A stretch of DNA of 60,292 nucleotides from Chromobacterium sphagni (GTDB taxonomy: Bacteria > Pseudomonadota > Gammaproteobacteria > Burkholderiales > Chromobacteriaceae), in NCBI RefSeq assembly GCF_001855555.1, contig NZ_MKCT01000013.1:1-60292 (forward strand). Reading direction: 5' to 3'. A model generated the notes under the pieces. The model worked only from the letters and a program-made list of their open reading frames with translations. It was not told the DNA's origin and made no database searches. Positions within the stretch are counted from its first letter, which is position 1. Every line of letters begins with the position of its first letter. The translations under genes and the position numbers were made by a program. Shown one piece after another: positions 43,827-52,343 of the stretch.

Positions 43827-44825
43827 ATGCGCCTGCGCCCATTGCATCGACTCGCCCTCGCCCTGCTGCTTGCCGGCAGCGCCTCCGCCTTCGCCGAGGT
43901 CACCCTGCTCAATGTCTCCTACGACCCGACGCGCGAGCTGTATCAGGAATTCAACGCCTCCTTCGCCAAATACTGGAAGGCCAAGAGCGGAGAAACCGTC
44001 ACCGTCAAGCAATCGCACGGCGGCTCCGGCAAGCAGGCGCGCTCGGTGATAGACGGGCTGGACGCCGACGTGGTGACGCTGGCGCTGGCCTACGACATCG
44101 ACGAAATCAGCAGCCAGGCCAAATCCATCGCCCCAACTGGCAGCAGCGCCTGCCCAATAATTCTTCGCCCTACTCATCCACCATCGTGTTCCTGGTGCGC
44201 AAAGGCAATCCCAAGCACATCAAGGACTGGAACGACCTGGTGAAGCCCGGCGTGGAAGTGGTGACCCCAATCCCAAGACCGGCGGCGGCGCGCGCTGGAA
44301 CTATCTGGCGGCCTGGGGCTACGCGCTGAAGCAGCCGGGTGGCAACGACGCCAAGGCCAAGGACTTCGTCAAGAAGCTGTACGGCAATGTGAAGGTGCTG
44401 GACTCCGGCGCGCGCGGCTCGCTGATCACCTTCACCCAACGCGGCATCGGCGACGTGCTGCTGTCGTGGGAGAACGAGGCTTATCTCGCCACCCGCGAGC
44501 TGGGGCCGGACAAGTTCGACATCGTCACCCCGTCCATTTCCATCCTGGCAGAACCGCCGGTCAGCGTGGTGGACAAGGTGGTGGACAAGCGCGGCACCCG
44601 CAAGGTGGCCGAGGCCTATCTCAAGTACCTGTACAGCCGGAGGGCCAGAACCTGGCCGCCAAGCACTACTACCGCCCGCGCGACCCGCAGGTGGCGGCCA
44701 AGTACGCCGGCCAGTTCAGCCAGGTGAAGCTGTTCACCATAGACCAGGTGTTCGGCGGCTGGCAGAAGGCGCAGAAAACGCACTTTGCCGATGGCGGGGT
44801 GTTCGACCAGATCATCGCCCGCTAA
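43827..44825 (+). pseudogene. sbp: Sulfate-binding protein gene, frame broken three times
   Basis: The periplasmic sulfate-binding protein of the Sbp/CysP family, about 333 residues if frames are joined. Signal peptide [23 protein letters not shown]; then [96 protein letters not shown] and VFGGWQKAQKTHF, all classic. Frames change at 44,131-44,134, 44,265-44,268 and 44,637-44,638; each is repaired by adding one C to the existing C-run. AGGAA lies five bases before the ATG. I think the gene is intact in the organism and the breaks are consensus errors. Confidence 0.85.
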
Positions 44826-44924
44826 GCCCGCGCCCACTCAAGCAACCGCCCGCCGCCAACGCCGGGCGGTTTGTTTTGCCGCCGCGCCGCTTTGCACAAT
44901 ATTGCATAAGCATTGAATAAATAC

Positions 44925-44939
44925 TTATTTTCAGAATAA
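44925..44939. promoter_or_regulatory. LysR/CysB-type dyad upstream of cysT
   Basis: TTATT-TTCAG-AATAA is a perfect five-base inverted repeat with T-N13-A ends, in an AT-rich 160-base gap between sbp and cysT. It resembles LysR-type binding sites and suggests that cysTWA has its own CysB-dependent promoter besides read-through from sbp. Confidence 0.4.
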
Positions 44940-45033
44940 AGCTGGCACAGATATCGTCTATTCGGTTATATGAAATGGAATCCACCATGCCCGCCAGTCT
45001 TGCCTCCCTCCGGCCGCCCGGCCGCCGCGCGTA

Positions 45034-45849
45034 TTGCCGGGCTTCGGCCTGTCGCTGGGCTTCACGCTGAGCTATCTGTCGCTGCTGGTGCTGATTCCGC
45101 TGTCCGCCGTGATCCTGCGCGCCGGCAGCCAGCCGTGGGACAGCTTCTGGCAGGCCGCCACCGCGCCGCGGGTGCTGGCCTCGTACCGGCTGAGCTTCGG
45201 CATGGCGCTGCTGGCAGCCGCCGTCAACACGCTGTTCGGCCTGCTGCTGGCCTGGTCGCTGGTGCGCTACCGCTTTCCCGGCAAACGGCTGATCGACGCG
45301 CTGGTGGACCTGCCCTTCGCGCTGCCGACCGCGGTGGCCGGCATCGCCCTTACCGCGCTGTACGCCGGCAACGGCTGGCTGGGGCAGTATCTGGAGCCGC
45401 TGGGGCTGAAAGTGGCCTTCGGCCCGTTGGGCGTGCTGGTGGCGCTGGTCTTCATCGGCCTGCCCTTCGTCGTGCGCACGGTGCAGCCGGTGCTGGAAGA
45501 TCTGGAGACCGAACTGGAGGAAGCCGCCGCCTGCCTGGGCGCGCAACGCTGGCAGGTGTTCCGCCACGTGATCCTGCCCACGCTGCAACCAGCATTGCTC
45601 ACCGGCTTCGCGCTGGCCTTCGCCCGCGCAGTGGGCGAATACGGCTCGGTGATCTTCATCGCCGGCAACATCCCGATGGTGTCGGAAATCACCCCGCTGA
45701 TGATCATCAGCAAGCTGGAACAATTCGATTACGCCGGCGCCACCGCCATCGCGTCGGTGATGCTGCTGGCGTCCTTTCTGCTGCTGCTGGCCATCAACGG
45801 CCTGCAGTGGTGGAGCGCGCGCCGCCATGGCCGCGCGGGAGGCCGGTAA
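45034..45849 (+). CDS. cysT: Sulfate ABC transporter permease CysT (N-terminus probably begins at 44,987)
   Basis: One of two permeases of the sulfate importer. The frame from 45,034 (TTG) gives 271 residues with about six helices, [25 protein letters not shown] and the ATPase-contact loop [22 protein letters not shown]. The true start is more likely the ATG at 44,987 (MPASLASLRPPGRR); one base lost next to 45,031 separates it from the rest, and adding a G there joins the two parts. No ribosome site precedes the TTG. The stop overlaps the cysW start. Confidence 0.85.
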   Translation: MPGFGLSLGFTLSYLSLLVLIPLSAVILRAGSQPWDSFWQAATAPRVLASYRLSFGMALLAAAVNTLFGLLLAWSLVRYRFPGKRLIDALVDLPFALPTAVAGIALTALYAGNGWLGQYLEPLGLKVAFGPLGVLVALVFIGLPFVVRTVQPVLEDLETELEEAAACLGAQRWQVFRHVILPTLQPALLTGFALAFARAVGEYGSVIFIAGNIPMVSEITPLMIISKLEQFDYAGATAIASVMLLASFLLLLAINGLQWWSARRHGRAGGR

Positions 45850-46726
45850 TGGCCGGCGCCGCCACCCACGCCTTGCCGGCGCGCGACAAGGCTGGGCTGC
45901 TGGAAAGCCGCCAGGCCACCCGCGAGTCGCGCGCGGTGAAATGCGCGATACTGACGCTGGCGTTGGGTTTCTTCGCCGTCTTCCTGCTGTTGCCGCTGAT
46001 CGTGGTGTTCGTCGAGGCGCTGGCCAAGGGCTGGAAAACCTATGCCGACGCGCTGGCCGAACCGGACGCGCTGGCGGCGGTGCGGCTCACGCTGCTGGCC
46101 GCCGGCGTTTCGGTGCCGCTCAACCTGGTGTTCGGCGTGGCCGCTGCCTGGGCGGTCACCCGCTTCGACTTCCGCGGCAAGCAGCTGTTGATCACGCTGA
46201 TAGACCTGCCGTTTCGGTGTCGCCGGTGGTGGCCGGCCTGATCTTCGTGCTGGTGTTCGGCAACCACGGCTGGCTGGGAGAATGGCTGGCCGAATACGGC
46301 CTGAAAGTGATCTTCTCGGTGCCCGGCATCGTGCTGGCCACGCTGTTCGTCACCGTGCCCTTCGTCGCCCGCGAGCTGATTCCGCTTTTGGAGGCGCAAG
46401 GCCGCGAAGAGGAAGAAGCGGCGGTGGTGCTGGGCGCGCGCGGCTGGCAGGTGCTGTGGCATGTCACCCTGCCTAATGTGCGCTGGGCGCTGCTATACGG
46501 CATTATCCTGAGCAATGCCCGCGCCATGGGAGAGTTCGGCGCGGTGTCGGTGGTGTCCGGCCATATCCGCGGCGAAACCAACACGCTGCCGCTGCACGTC
46601 GAAATTCTGTACAACGAATACAATTTCGCCGCGGCTTTCGCCGTGGCGTCCTTGCTGGCCATGCTGGCCCTGATCACGCTGGCGCTGAAAAGCTGGGTGG
46701 AATGGCGCAGCGTCAAGGAAGACTGA
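45849..46726 (+). pseudogene. cysW: Sulfate ABC transporter permease CysW, frame broken once
   Basis: The second sulfate permease, about 293 residues when joined. The first 121 codons read to TLIDLPF; the continuation [30 protein letters not shown] is in another frame. Adding one T to the TTT run at 46,212-46,214 restores the family sequence [11 protein letters not shown]. The later part has the ATPase-contact loop [22 protein letters not shown] and [22 protein letters not shown], typical of CysW. The break looks like a sequence error. Confidence 0.85.
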
Positions 46727-46727
46727 G

Positions 46728-47807
46728 ATGAGCATACAGGTAAACCATATCCGCAAGGCCTTCGGCGCCTTCACCGCGCTGGACGACGTCAGCCTGGACT
46801 TCCCCAGCGGCGAGCTGGTGGCGCTGCTGGGCCCGTCCGGCTGCGGCAAGACCACGCTGTTGCGCATCATCGCCGGCCTGGAACAGGCCGATGGCGGCCA
46901 GGTGCTGCTGGACGGCGCCGACGCCTCCGCCACCCATGTGCGCGAGCGCCAGGTGGGCTTCGTGTTCCAGCACTACGCCTTGTTCCGCCACATGAGCGTG
47001 TTCGACAACGTCGCATTCGGCCTGCGGATGAAGCCGCGCAAGGAACGTCCGTCCGAAGCCGGGATCGCGCGCAAGGTGCACCAGTTGCTGGATCTGGTGC
47101 AGCTGGACTGGCTGGCCGACCGCTTCCCCGCGCAATTGTCCGGCGGCCAGCGCCAGCGCATCGCCCTGGCGCGCGCGCTGGCGGTGGAGCCGCGGGTGCT
47201 GCTGCTGGACGAACCATTCGGCGCGCTGGACGCCAAGGTGCGCAAGGAATTGCGCCGCTGGCTGCGCAAGCTGCACGACGAGCTGCACATCACCTCCATC
47301 TTCGTCACCCACGATCAGGAAGAGGCGCTGGAAGTGGCCGACCGGGTAGTGCTGATGAACCACGGCAAGGTCGAACAGATAGGCGCGCCGGCCGAGGTCT
47401 ACCGCCAGCCGGCCAGCGCCTTCGTCTATGGCTTCCTCGGCAGCGCCAACCGTTTTTCCGGTCACAGCCGCGCAGGCGGCATCATCGTCGGCTCGTCACT
47501 GCTCGATGCAGAACACCAGCTGGCGCCAGGCCGGGAGGCGCAGGCCTTCGTCCGCCCGCATGAGCTGGCCATCCTGCCCGACGCCCATGGCGCGGGCCTG
47601 CCGGCCCAGGTGCAACGCATCCTGACGCTGGGCGCTCTGTCGCGAATAGAGCTGGAAGGCCGCGACGAACTGGCCGGCCAGCAATTCGACGCCGAATTGC
47701 CAGCCGACGACCCGCTGCTCTCCAGCCTGGCGGCCGGCCAACCGGTGCGACTGCAAGCGCGCAGCGCCAAGGTTTTCGCCACCACGACACAGGCAGGTGA
47801 AGCATGA
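46728..47807 (+). CDS. cysA: Sulfate/thiosulfate ABC transporter ATP-binding protein
   Basis: A 359-residue ATPase of the sulfate importer. Walker [11 protein letters not shown]-loop [21 protein letters not shown], signature LSGGQRQR, Walker [24 protein letters not shown] and [16 protein letters not shown], the last parts being CysA-like. The C-terminal 110 residues form the TOBE-like domain. It starts two bases after cysW and overlaps the cysB start by four bases. Confidence 0.93.
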   Translation: MSIQVNHIRKAFGAFTALDDVSLDFPSGELVALLGPSGCGKTTLLRIIAGLEQADGGQVLLDGADASATHVRERQVGFVFQHYALFRHMSVFDNVAFGLRMKPRKERPSEAGIARKVHQLLDLVQLDWLADRFPAQLSGGQRQRIALARALAVEPRVLLLDEPFGALDAKVRKELRRWLRKLHDELHITSIFVTHDQEEALEVADRVVLMNHGKVEQIGAPAEVYRQPASAFVYGFLGSANRFSGHSRAGGIIVGSSLLDAEHQLAPGREAQAFVRPHELAILPDAHGAGLPAQVQRILTLGALSRIELEGRDELAGQQFDAELPADDPLLSSLAAGQPVRLQARSAKVFATTTQAGEA

Positions 47808-48733
47808 ATTTCCAGCAACTGCGCATCATTCGCGAAACCGTGCGCCAAGGCTTCAACCTGACCGAAGTCGCCAACGCGCTGTTCACCTCGCAATCCGGCG
47901 TCAGCAAGCACATCAAGGATCTGGAGGACGAACTGGGCGTGGAGCTGTTCATCCGCAAGGGCAAGCGTTTCCTCGGCCTGACCGACCCCGGCAAGGAGCT
48001 GTTGACCATCGTGGAACGCATGCTGCTGGACGCAGGCAACATCAAGCGCCTGGCCGAGCAGTTCAGCCTGCGCGACGAAGGGCAACTAACCATCGCCACC
48101 ACCCATACCCAGGCGCGCTACGCCTTGCCGCAGGTGGTCACCGCCTTCAAGCGCGCCTTCCCGCGCGTGCACCTGGTACTGCACCAGGCCAGCCCGGACG
48201 AGCTGGTGCGCCTGCTGCTGGCCGGCGACGCCGACATCGGCATCGCCACCGAGGCGGTGACGGAGGTTTCGGAACTGGTATCCTTCCCCTACTACAGCTG
48301 GAACCACTGCGTGATCGCCCCGCCGGAGCATCCGCTGCACAGCCAGCAGCTGACGCTGGAGACGCTGGCGGAATACCCGCTGGTCACCTACCACCACGGT
48401 TTCACCGGCCGCGCCCGCATCGACAGCGCCTTCGCCGAGGCCGGCCTGGCGCCGGACATCGTGATGGCGGCGCTGGACGCCGACGTGATCAAGACCTACG
48501 TCGAACTGGAGCTAGGGGTCGGCATCGTCGCCTCGATGGCGGTGGACCCGCTGCGCGACCACGGCGTGCAGGTGGTGGCCGGCGAGCCCTTGTTCGGCCA
48601 GCAGACCAGCCGCATCGCCATTCGCCGCGGCCATTACCTGCGCAGCTACGCCTACCGTTTCATCGAACTGTGCGCGCCGGCGCTGAACGAAAAGAGCGTG
48701 CGCCAGGCGCTGAGCCCGGCGACGCAGGAATAG
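47804..48733 (+). CDS. cysB: LysR-family sulfur regulator CysB
   Basis: A 309-residue LysR-type activator. The N-terminus [49 protein letters not shown] and [17 protein letters not shown] are typical of the CysB group, which senses O-acetylserine and sulfate-derived ligands. As the last gene of its own target operon, overlapping cysA, it is probably subject to feedback through its own transcription. A strong bidirectional terminator follows. Confidence 0.9.
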   Translation: MNFQQLRIIRETVRQGFNLTEVANALFTSQSGVSKHIKDLEDELGVELFIRKGKRFLGLTDPGKELLTIVERMLLDAGNIKRLAEQFSLRDEGQLTIATTHTQARYALPQVVTAFKRAFPRVHLVLHQASPDELVRLLLAGDADIGIATEAVTEVSELVSFPYYSWNHCVIAPPEHPLHSQQLTLETLAEYPLVTYHHGFTGRARIDSAFAEAGLAPDIVMAALDADVIKTYVELELGVGIVASMAVDPLRDHGVQVVAGEPLFGQQTSRIAIRRGHYLRSYAYRFIELCAPALNEKSVRQALSPATQE

Positions 48734-48751
48734 GTGCCCCGCGCCGCAAGC

Positions 48752-48781
48752 AAAAAGGCCCGGCGATGCCGGGCCTTCTTC
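48752..48781. terminator. Bidirectional rho-independent terminator
   Basis: GGCCCGGC-GAT-GCCGGGCC forms an eight-pair stem with a three-base loop. AAAAA precedes it and TTCTT follows, so it can stop both the cysB transcript and the converging cysteine desulfidase transcript; the T-run is better on the minus strand. Confidence 0.85.
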
Positions 48782-48797
48782 GTTGGAACACGCCGGC

Positions 48798-50090
48798 TCA
48801 ACGCTTGTGCATCATGATCTGCAGGATCTGGGTGTCGGTCTCCACCATGCCGCGGCTGGCCAGCCGGCCCAGGTTCTCGATCGACTGGTCGACGTCGTGG
48901 GCGACGATGCCCTCGTTGCCGGTGACGCGGGTGCCGTCCAGCGCCATCAGCACCGCCTTGTAGGCGGAGCCGGCCGAGGTGGACACCTTCATCGCGCAGC
49001 TATTGGACGCGCCGTCGCAGATCATGCCGGCCAGATCGCCTATCATGCTGGAAATCGCCATGCTCACCGCCGAGTAGCTGCCGTCCAGCAGATAGGCCAT
49101 GCCCGCGCCCGCGCCCATAGACGCGGTGGTGACCGCGCACAGCGCCGACAGCTTGGGCAGGCGGATGTGGATATAGACGGCGATCAGGTGCGACAGCGCC
49201 AGCGCGCGCACCAGCGTCTCCTGGTCAACCTTCAGATGCTCGGCCACCACCACCACCGGCATGGTAGCGGCGATACCCTGGTTGCCGGAGCCGGAGTTAC
49301 TCATCGCCGGCAGCGTGGCGCCGCCCATGCGCGCGTCCGACGCGGCGGTGGTGCGGGTCAGGATGCGGGTGAGCAGGCCTTCGGACAACAGGCCGGCCTC
49401 GACCTGGCGCTGCAGGGTGGCGCCGATGTGCAGGCCGTATTTGCCGCCCATGCCCTCGTCCGCCAGCGCGCTGTTGAGCACCGCCGCCTGATGGATGAAG
49501 GCGATCATTTCATACGGCGCGCGGGTGGCGAAGTCGTAGACGTCGCTCGCGGTGGCATCGCCCAGATCATAATTTTCCAACGGCTTGGCGTTGGCCGGGT
49601 CCACCTCCAGCAATATCTCGCCGTTGCGCTCGATGCGCACCACATTGGTGTGGGCGTCGGCAATCGCCACCCGGGCGCACTCGTCGCCGTGCCAGACACA
49701 GGCCTCGGCGTACAGCAGATTGGACACATTGGCTACGCCCAGATTGATCCTGCCATCGGCTATCATCTGCTTGCCGGCCGCCACCTGCTCCACCGTCAGG
49801 CCTTTCAGCACCTCCAGCTTGCCGTCCGGGTCGCCGCCCAGCGCGCCCACCGCCGCCGCGATAGCCAGACCCAGGGTCCCGGTGCCGGGCACGGTGACGG
49901 CCATGCCGTTCTTCATCAGATTAGGCGACACCAGCGCATCGATGCGCTCCGGCGTCCTGCCCAACTGGCGGGCGGCCATCGCCGCGGCCAGCGCCAGCGA
50001 GATCGGCTCGGTACAGCCCAGCGCCGGCACCACCTCCTGCTTCAGGGCCTTGACGAACTCAGGCCACAGACTTGCTTCACGTTCTGACAT
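48798..50090 (-). CDS. cyuA: L-cysteine desulfidase (CyuA/YhaM, UPF0597 family)
   Basis: A 430-residue member of the UPF0597 family, distantly related to serine dehydratase alpha chains and binding a 4Fe-4S cluster, which degrades L-cysteine to pyruvate, sulfide and ammonia. [18 protein letters not shown] near the N-terminus, [28 protein letters not shown] and [18 protein letters not shown] carry the conserved cysteines. GGTGGA six bases before the ATG at 50,090 favours this start over an ATG two codons upstream. It converges with the sulfate operon, so uptake and cysteine breakdown lie side by side. Confidence 0.85.
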   Translation of the reverse strand: MSEREASLWPEFVKALKQEVVPALGCTEPISLALAAAMAARQLGRTPERIDALVSPNLMKNGMAVTVPGTGTLGLAIAAAVGALGGDPDGKLEVLKGLTVEQVAAGKQMIADGRINLGVANVSNLLYAEACVWHGDECARVAIADAHTNVVRIERNGEILLEVDPANAKPLENYDLGDATASDVYDFATRAPYEMIAFIHQAAVLNSALADEGMGGKYGLHIGATLQRQVEAGLLSEGLLTRILTRTTAASDARMGGATLPAMSNSGSGNQGIAATMPVVVVAEHLKVDQETLVRALALSHLIAVYIHIRLPKLSALCAVTTASMGAGAGMAYLLDGSYSAVSMAISSMIGDLAGMICDGASNSCAMKVSTSAGSAYKAVLMALDGTRVTGNEGIVAHDVDQSIENLGRLASRGMVETDTQILQIMMHKR

Positions 50091-50198
50091 GCTCATTCCA
50101 CCGACACAAAACAAATTGGTATAAGTAAATAACTTTCAGATTACTTTACCATCATCCACGACAGACGTGTGCTTAAAAAACAGGCAAGCTGTCCGGCA

Positions 50199-51428
50199 TC
50201 AATCGCATCCCGCATCCAGGTTTTTGCCAAGCCCGGCCGACAGCAGCAAGGCCAGCACGGCAAACCCTGCGCCGCCGTAGAATGTGGCCTCTGCGCCCAG
50301 CCATTGCCAGACGCCGCCGGCCACCGCGCTGGCCAGCAAGGTTGCCGCTCCGGCAAACAGATTGAACAGACCGAAGGCCGAGCCTTCCAGCCCCGTAGGC
50401 ACATGATCCGCCACCAGCGCCGATAGCAAACCCTGGCTGCAGCCCAGGTGCAGCCCCCACAGCAACGCGCCGAGCAGCAGCAAAGGCACGCCGGAAGCCA
50501 GGCCCAAGGCCAGGTCGGCCAGAATCAGGATCGACAGGGAAAGCTGCAGCAGATGACCGCGGCGGACGTGGTCGGACAACCAGCCCAGCGGATAGGCGCT
50601 CAACGCGTAGCTGGCCGACATCGCCGCCATCGACAGCGGCGCCCAGGCCAGCGGCAAACCCAGCTGCGAGCCGCGCAGCACCAGAAAAGCCTCGCTGAAG
50701 CGGGCCAGGGTGAACACCGCCCCCAACAGCACCACGCCCCAGAATGCGGCGGGAAACCGCCGCAGCGCCGCGTGGGACAACGCCAGCGGCCGGCTGACGC
50801 GCACGCCGGACGCAATCGGCTCCCGCACCCAGAAAACGATGGCGAACACCGCCAGCCCTGCCGGCAACAACGACCACCACAAAACACTGCGAATGTCGTC
50901 GCGGTAGAGATACATCAGGGCGATCGCCAGCAGCGGTCCCAGCAGCGCGCCGGTGGTGTCCATGCTCTGGCGCAGGCCGAAACTGGCGCCGCGGATGGCG
51001 GGAGGAGTGATTTCGGCGATCAGCGCATCGCGCGGCGCGCCGCGGATGCCCTTGCCCATGCGGTCGACAAAGCGCGCCAACAGCACGGTGGAAGCCGAAT
51101 GGGCCAACGGGAACAGTGGCTTGGATAGCGCGGCCAGACCATAGCCGAGCAATACCAGCGGCTTGCGCCGCCCCAGCCAGTCGCTGAGCGCGCCGGAAAA
51201 CACCTTGCAGATCAGCGCGGTGGCTTCGGCGACGCCCTCGATCAAGCCTATCGTCAACATCGGCACGCCCAGCATGCCGGCCAGAAACAAGGGCAGCAGG
51301 CTGTGCGCCAGCTCCGACGAAACATCCATCAGCAGGCTGACCGCGCCGAGCACCCAAACGCCTGCAGGAATGGCCGGCCTGTCGCTGCGCGGGCCGGGAG
51401 ACAAAAACTGTCGGAAGAAGCGCGGCAT
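50199..51428 (-). CDS. MFS transporter
   Basis: A 409-residue membrane protein with about twelve helices. The loop between helices two and three reads SGALSDWLGRRKPLVLLGYG, the standard major-facilitator motif, and RFVDRMGKGIRGAPRDALIAE is typical of a subgroup of uncharacterised MFS exporters. The ATG at 51,428 (MPRFFRQFLSPG) is taken; an ATG 11 codons upstream is also open. Substrate unknown. It follows the PAP2 phosphatase on the same strand with a 50-base gap. Confidence 0.85.
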   Translation of the reverse strand: MPRFFRQFLSPGPRSDRPAIPAGVWVLGAVSLLMDVSSELAHSLLPLFLAGMLGVPMLTIGLIEGVAEATALICKVFSGALSDWLGRRKPLVLLGYGLAALSKPLFPLAHSASTVLLARFVDRMGKGIRGAPRDALIAEITPPAIRGASFGLRQSMDTTGALLGPLLAIALMYLYRDDIRSVLWWSLLPAGLAVFAIVFWVREPIASGVRVSRPLALSHAALRRFPAAFWGVVLLGAVFTLARFSEAFLVLRGSQLGLPLAWAPLSMAAMSASYALSAYPLGWLSDHVRRGHLLQLSLSILILADLALGLASGVPLLLLGALLWGLHLGCSQGLLSALVADHVPTGLEGSAFGLFNLFAGAATLLASAVAGGVWQWLGAEATFYGGAGFAVLALLLSAGLGKNLDAGCD

Positions 51429-51477
51429 GAAGGTTCCCGTAGCATGCCAGCCGGAAAACATCTTGCCGCTGTCAGAT

Positions 51478-52080
51478 TCAGCGCCTGATCAGCCCGGCTG
51501 CGATAGGTTTGGCCAGCAGGCGACGGTACAGCGACTCCAGCGCCGCGGTCGGCGCCCGGTTCTGCCGCGCCCATGCCGGCGACAAGACAGCGTACCAGAA
51601 GATGGACACCAGCAAGGCGCCCAGCATATCGAGGGGGAAATGCACGCCAAGAAAAACCCGCGCCCAAGCCACCGCGGCGCCAACGATGGCCAGCACCCAG
51701 CCCCAGCCCCACGCCGGACTGAACCACCAGCACAGCGCCATCATAGCGAAAATGGTGCCGTGATTGCTGGGGAAGGACGGCGTGGCGTCATGCAGCAGGA
51801 AGGCGTGGCCGATCGGCATGGCAAACGGCCGGGGATGGGGCCAGACAAGGCCGATAAGCCAGTTGCCGAGCAAGGCGACGCCCGTCAGCAGGCAAGACTT
51901 CAGCACGGTATCCCGCAACGCGGGACGACCCCACAGCCAGATCGAGCCGAGCAGCACCGGCAGCAGCAACAACAGGTCCTTGGCGATGAAGGTAGCTGCC
52001 TTGATGGCCAGCGGCGCGGTTTCAGGCGTGGCGTTGATCAGCAGGAACAACGATTGATTCAGGGATTCGATGAAAGCCAT
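51478..52080 (-). CDS. PAP2-family membrane phosphatase (undecaprenyl-diphosphatase BcrC type)
   Basis: A 200-residue membrane protein with the PAP2 phosphatase motifs: KDLLLLLPVLLG (first motif weak), PSFPSNHGTIFAMM (second motif with Ser-Asn-His) and RVFLGVHFPLDMLGALLVS (third motif with the nucleophilic His). It probably removes a phosphate from undecaprenyl diphosphate, recycling the carrier lipid for cell-wall synthesis. The start MAFIESLNQSLF at 52,080 matches relatives; a longer frame adds five residues. Confidence 0.85.
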   Translation of the reverse strand: MAFIESLNQSLFLLINATPETAPLAIKAATFIAKDLLLLLPVLLGSIWLWGRPALRDTVLKSCLLTGVALLGNWLIGLVWPHPRPFAMPIGHAFLLHDATPSFPSNHGTIFAMMALCWWFSPAWGWGWVLAIVGAAVAWARVFLGVHFPLDMLGALLVSIFWYAVLSPAWARQNRAPTAALESLYRRLLAKPIAAGLIRR

Positions 52081-52240
52081 TCGGATGCGGATCAAGCCGG
52101 GCGTGGCTGCCCGGCATCGTGAAAGTCAAAGGGGTGCCATATTAGGGCGAATCGGATCCACTTGGTTCCTGTCAGAACAAAAATACCATATGCATTAGCA
52201 GGTGGATTACGGTCCTGGCTTGCCGCGGAAAAGCTTCCAC

Positions 52241-52256
52241 CTGCACCAAAGTACAG
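52241..52256. promoter_or_regulatory. lux-box-like dyad (candidate CviR site)
   Basis: CTGCACCAAAGTACAG is a dyad of the form CTGnAC-n4-GTnCAG, perfect in all non-n positions. The CviR consensus known to me from Chromobacterium, CTGnCC-n4-GGnCAG, differs only by one symmetric pair. It lies 88 bases upstream of the first ATG of the VioB-like/ebo operon, a usual activator position. Confidence 0.55.
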
Positions 52257-52271
52257 TCCAGGCAATTTGCA

Positions 52272-52281
52272 TGTCATGACA
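52272..52281. promoter_or_regulatory. Ten-base palindrome in the vioB-like promoter
   Basis: TGTCATGACA is self-complementary and lies 16 bases after the lux-box-like dyad, 63 bases before the start codon. It could be a second operator or lie within the core promoter. Short enough to occur by chance. Confidence 0.3.
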
Positions 52282-52343
52282 AGCCCCCCCTATTCTGGCT
52301 GAGGGTCCCGGCTTAACCAACCCCCTCCTCCGAAGGAACAGGC

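Noticed and set aside
45034-45036. TTG as the true start of cysT
   Set aside because: No ribosome site before it, and an ATG at 44,987 joins after adding one base, in line with the other breaks in this operon.
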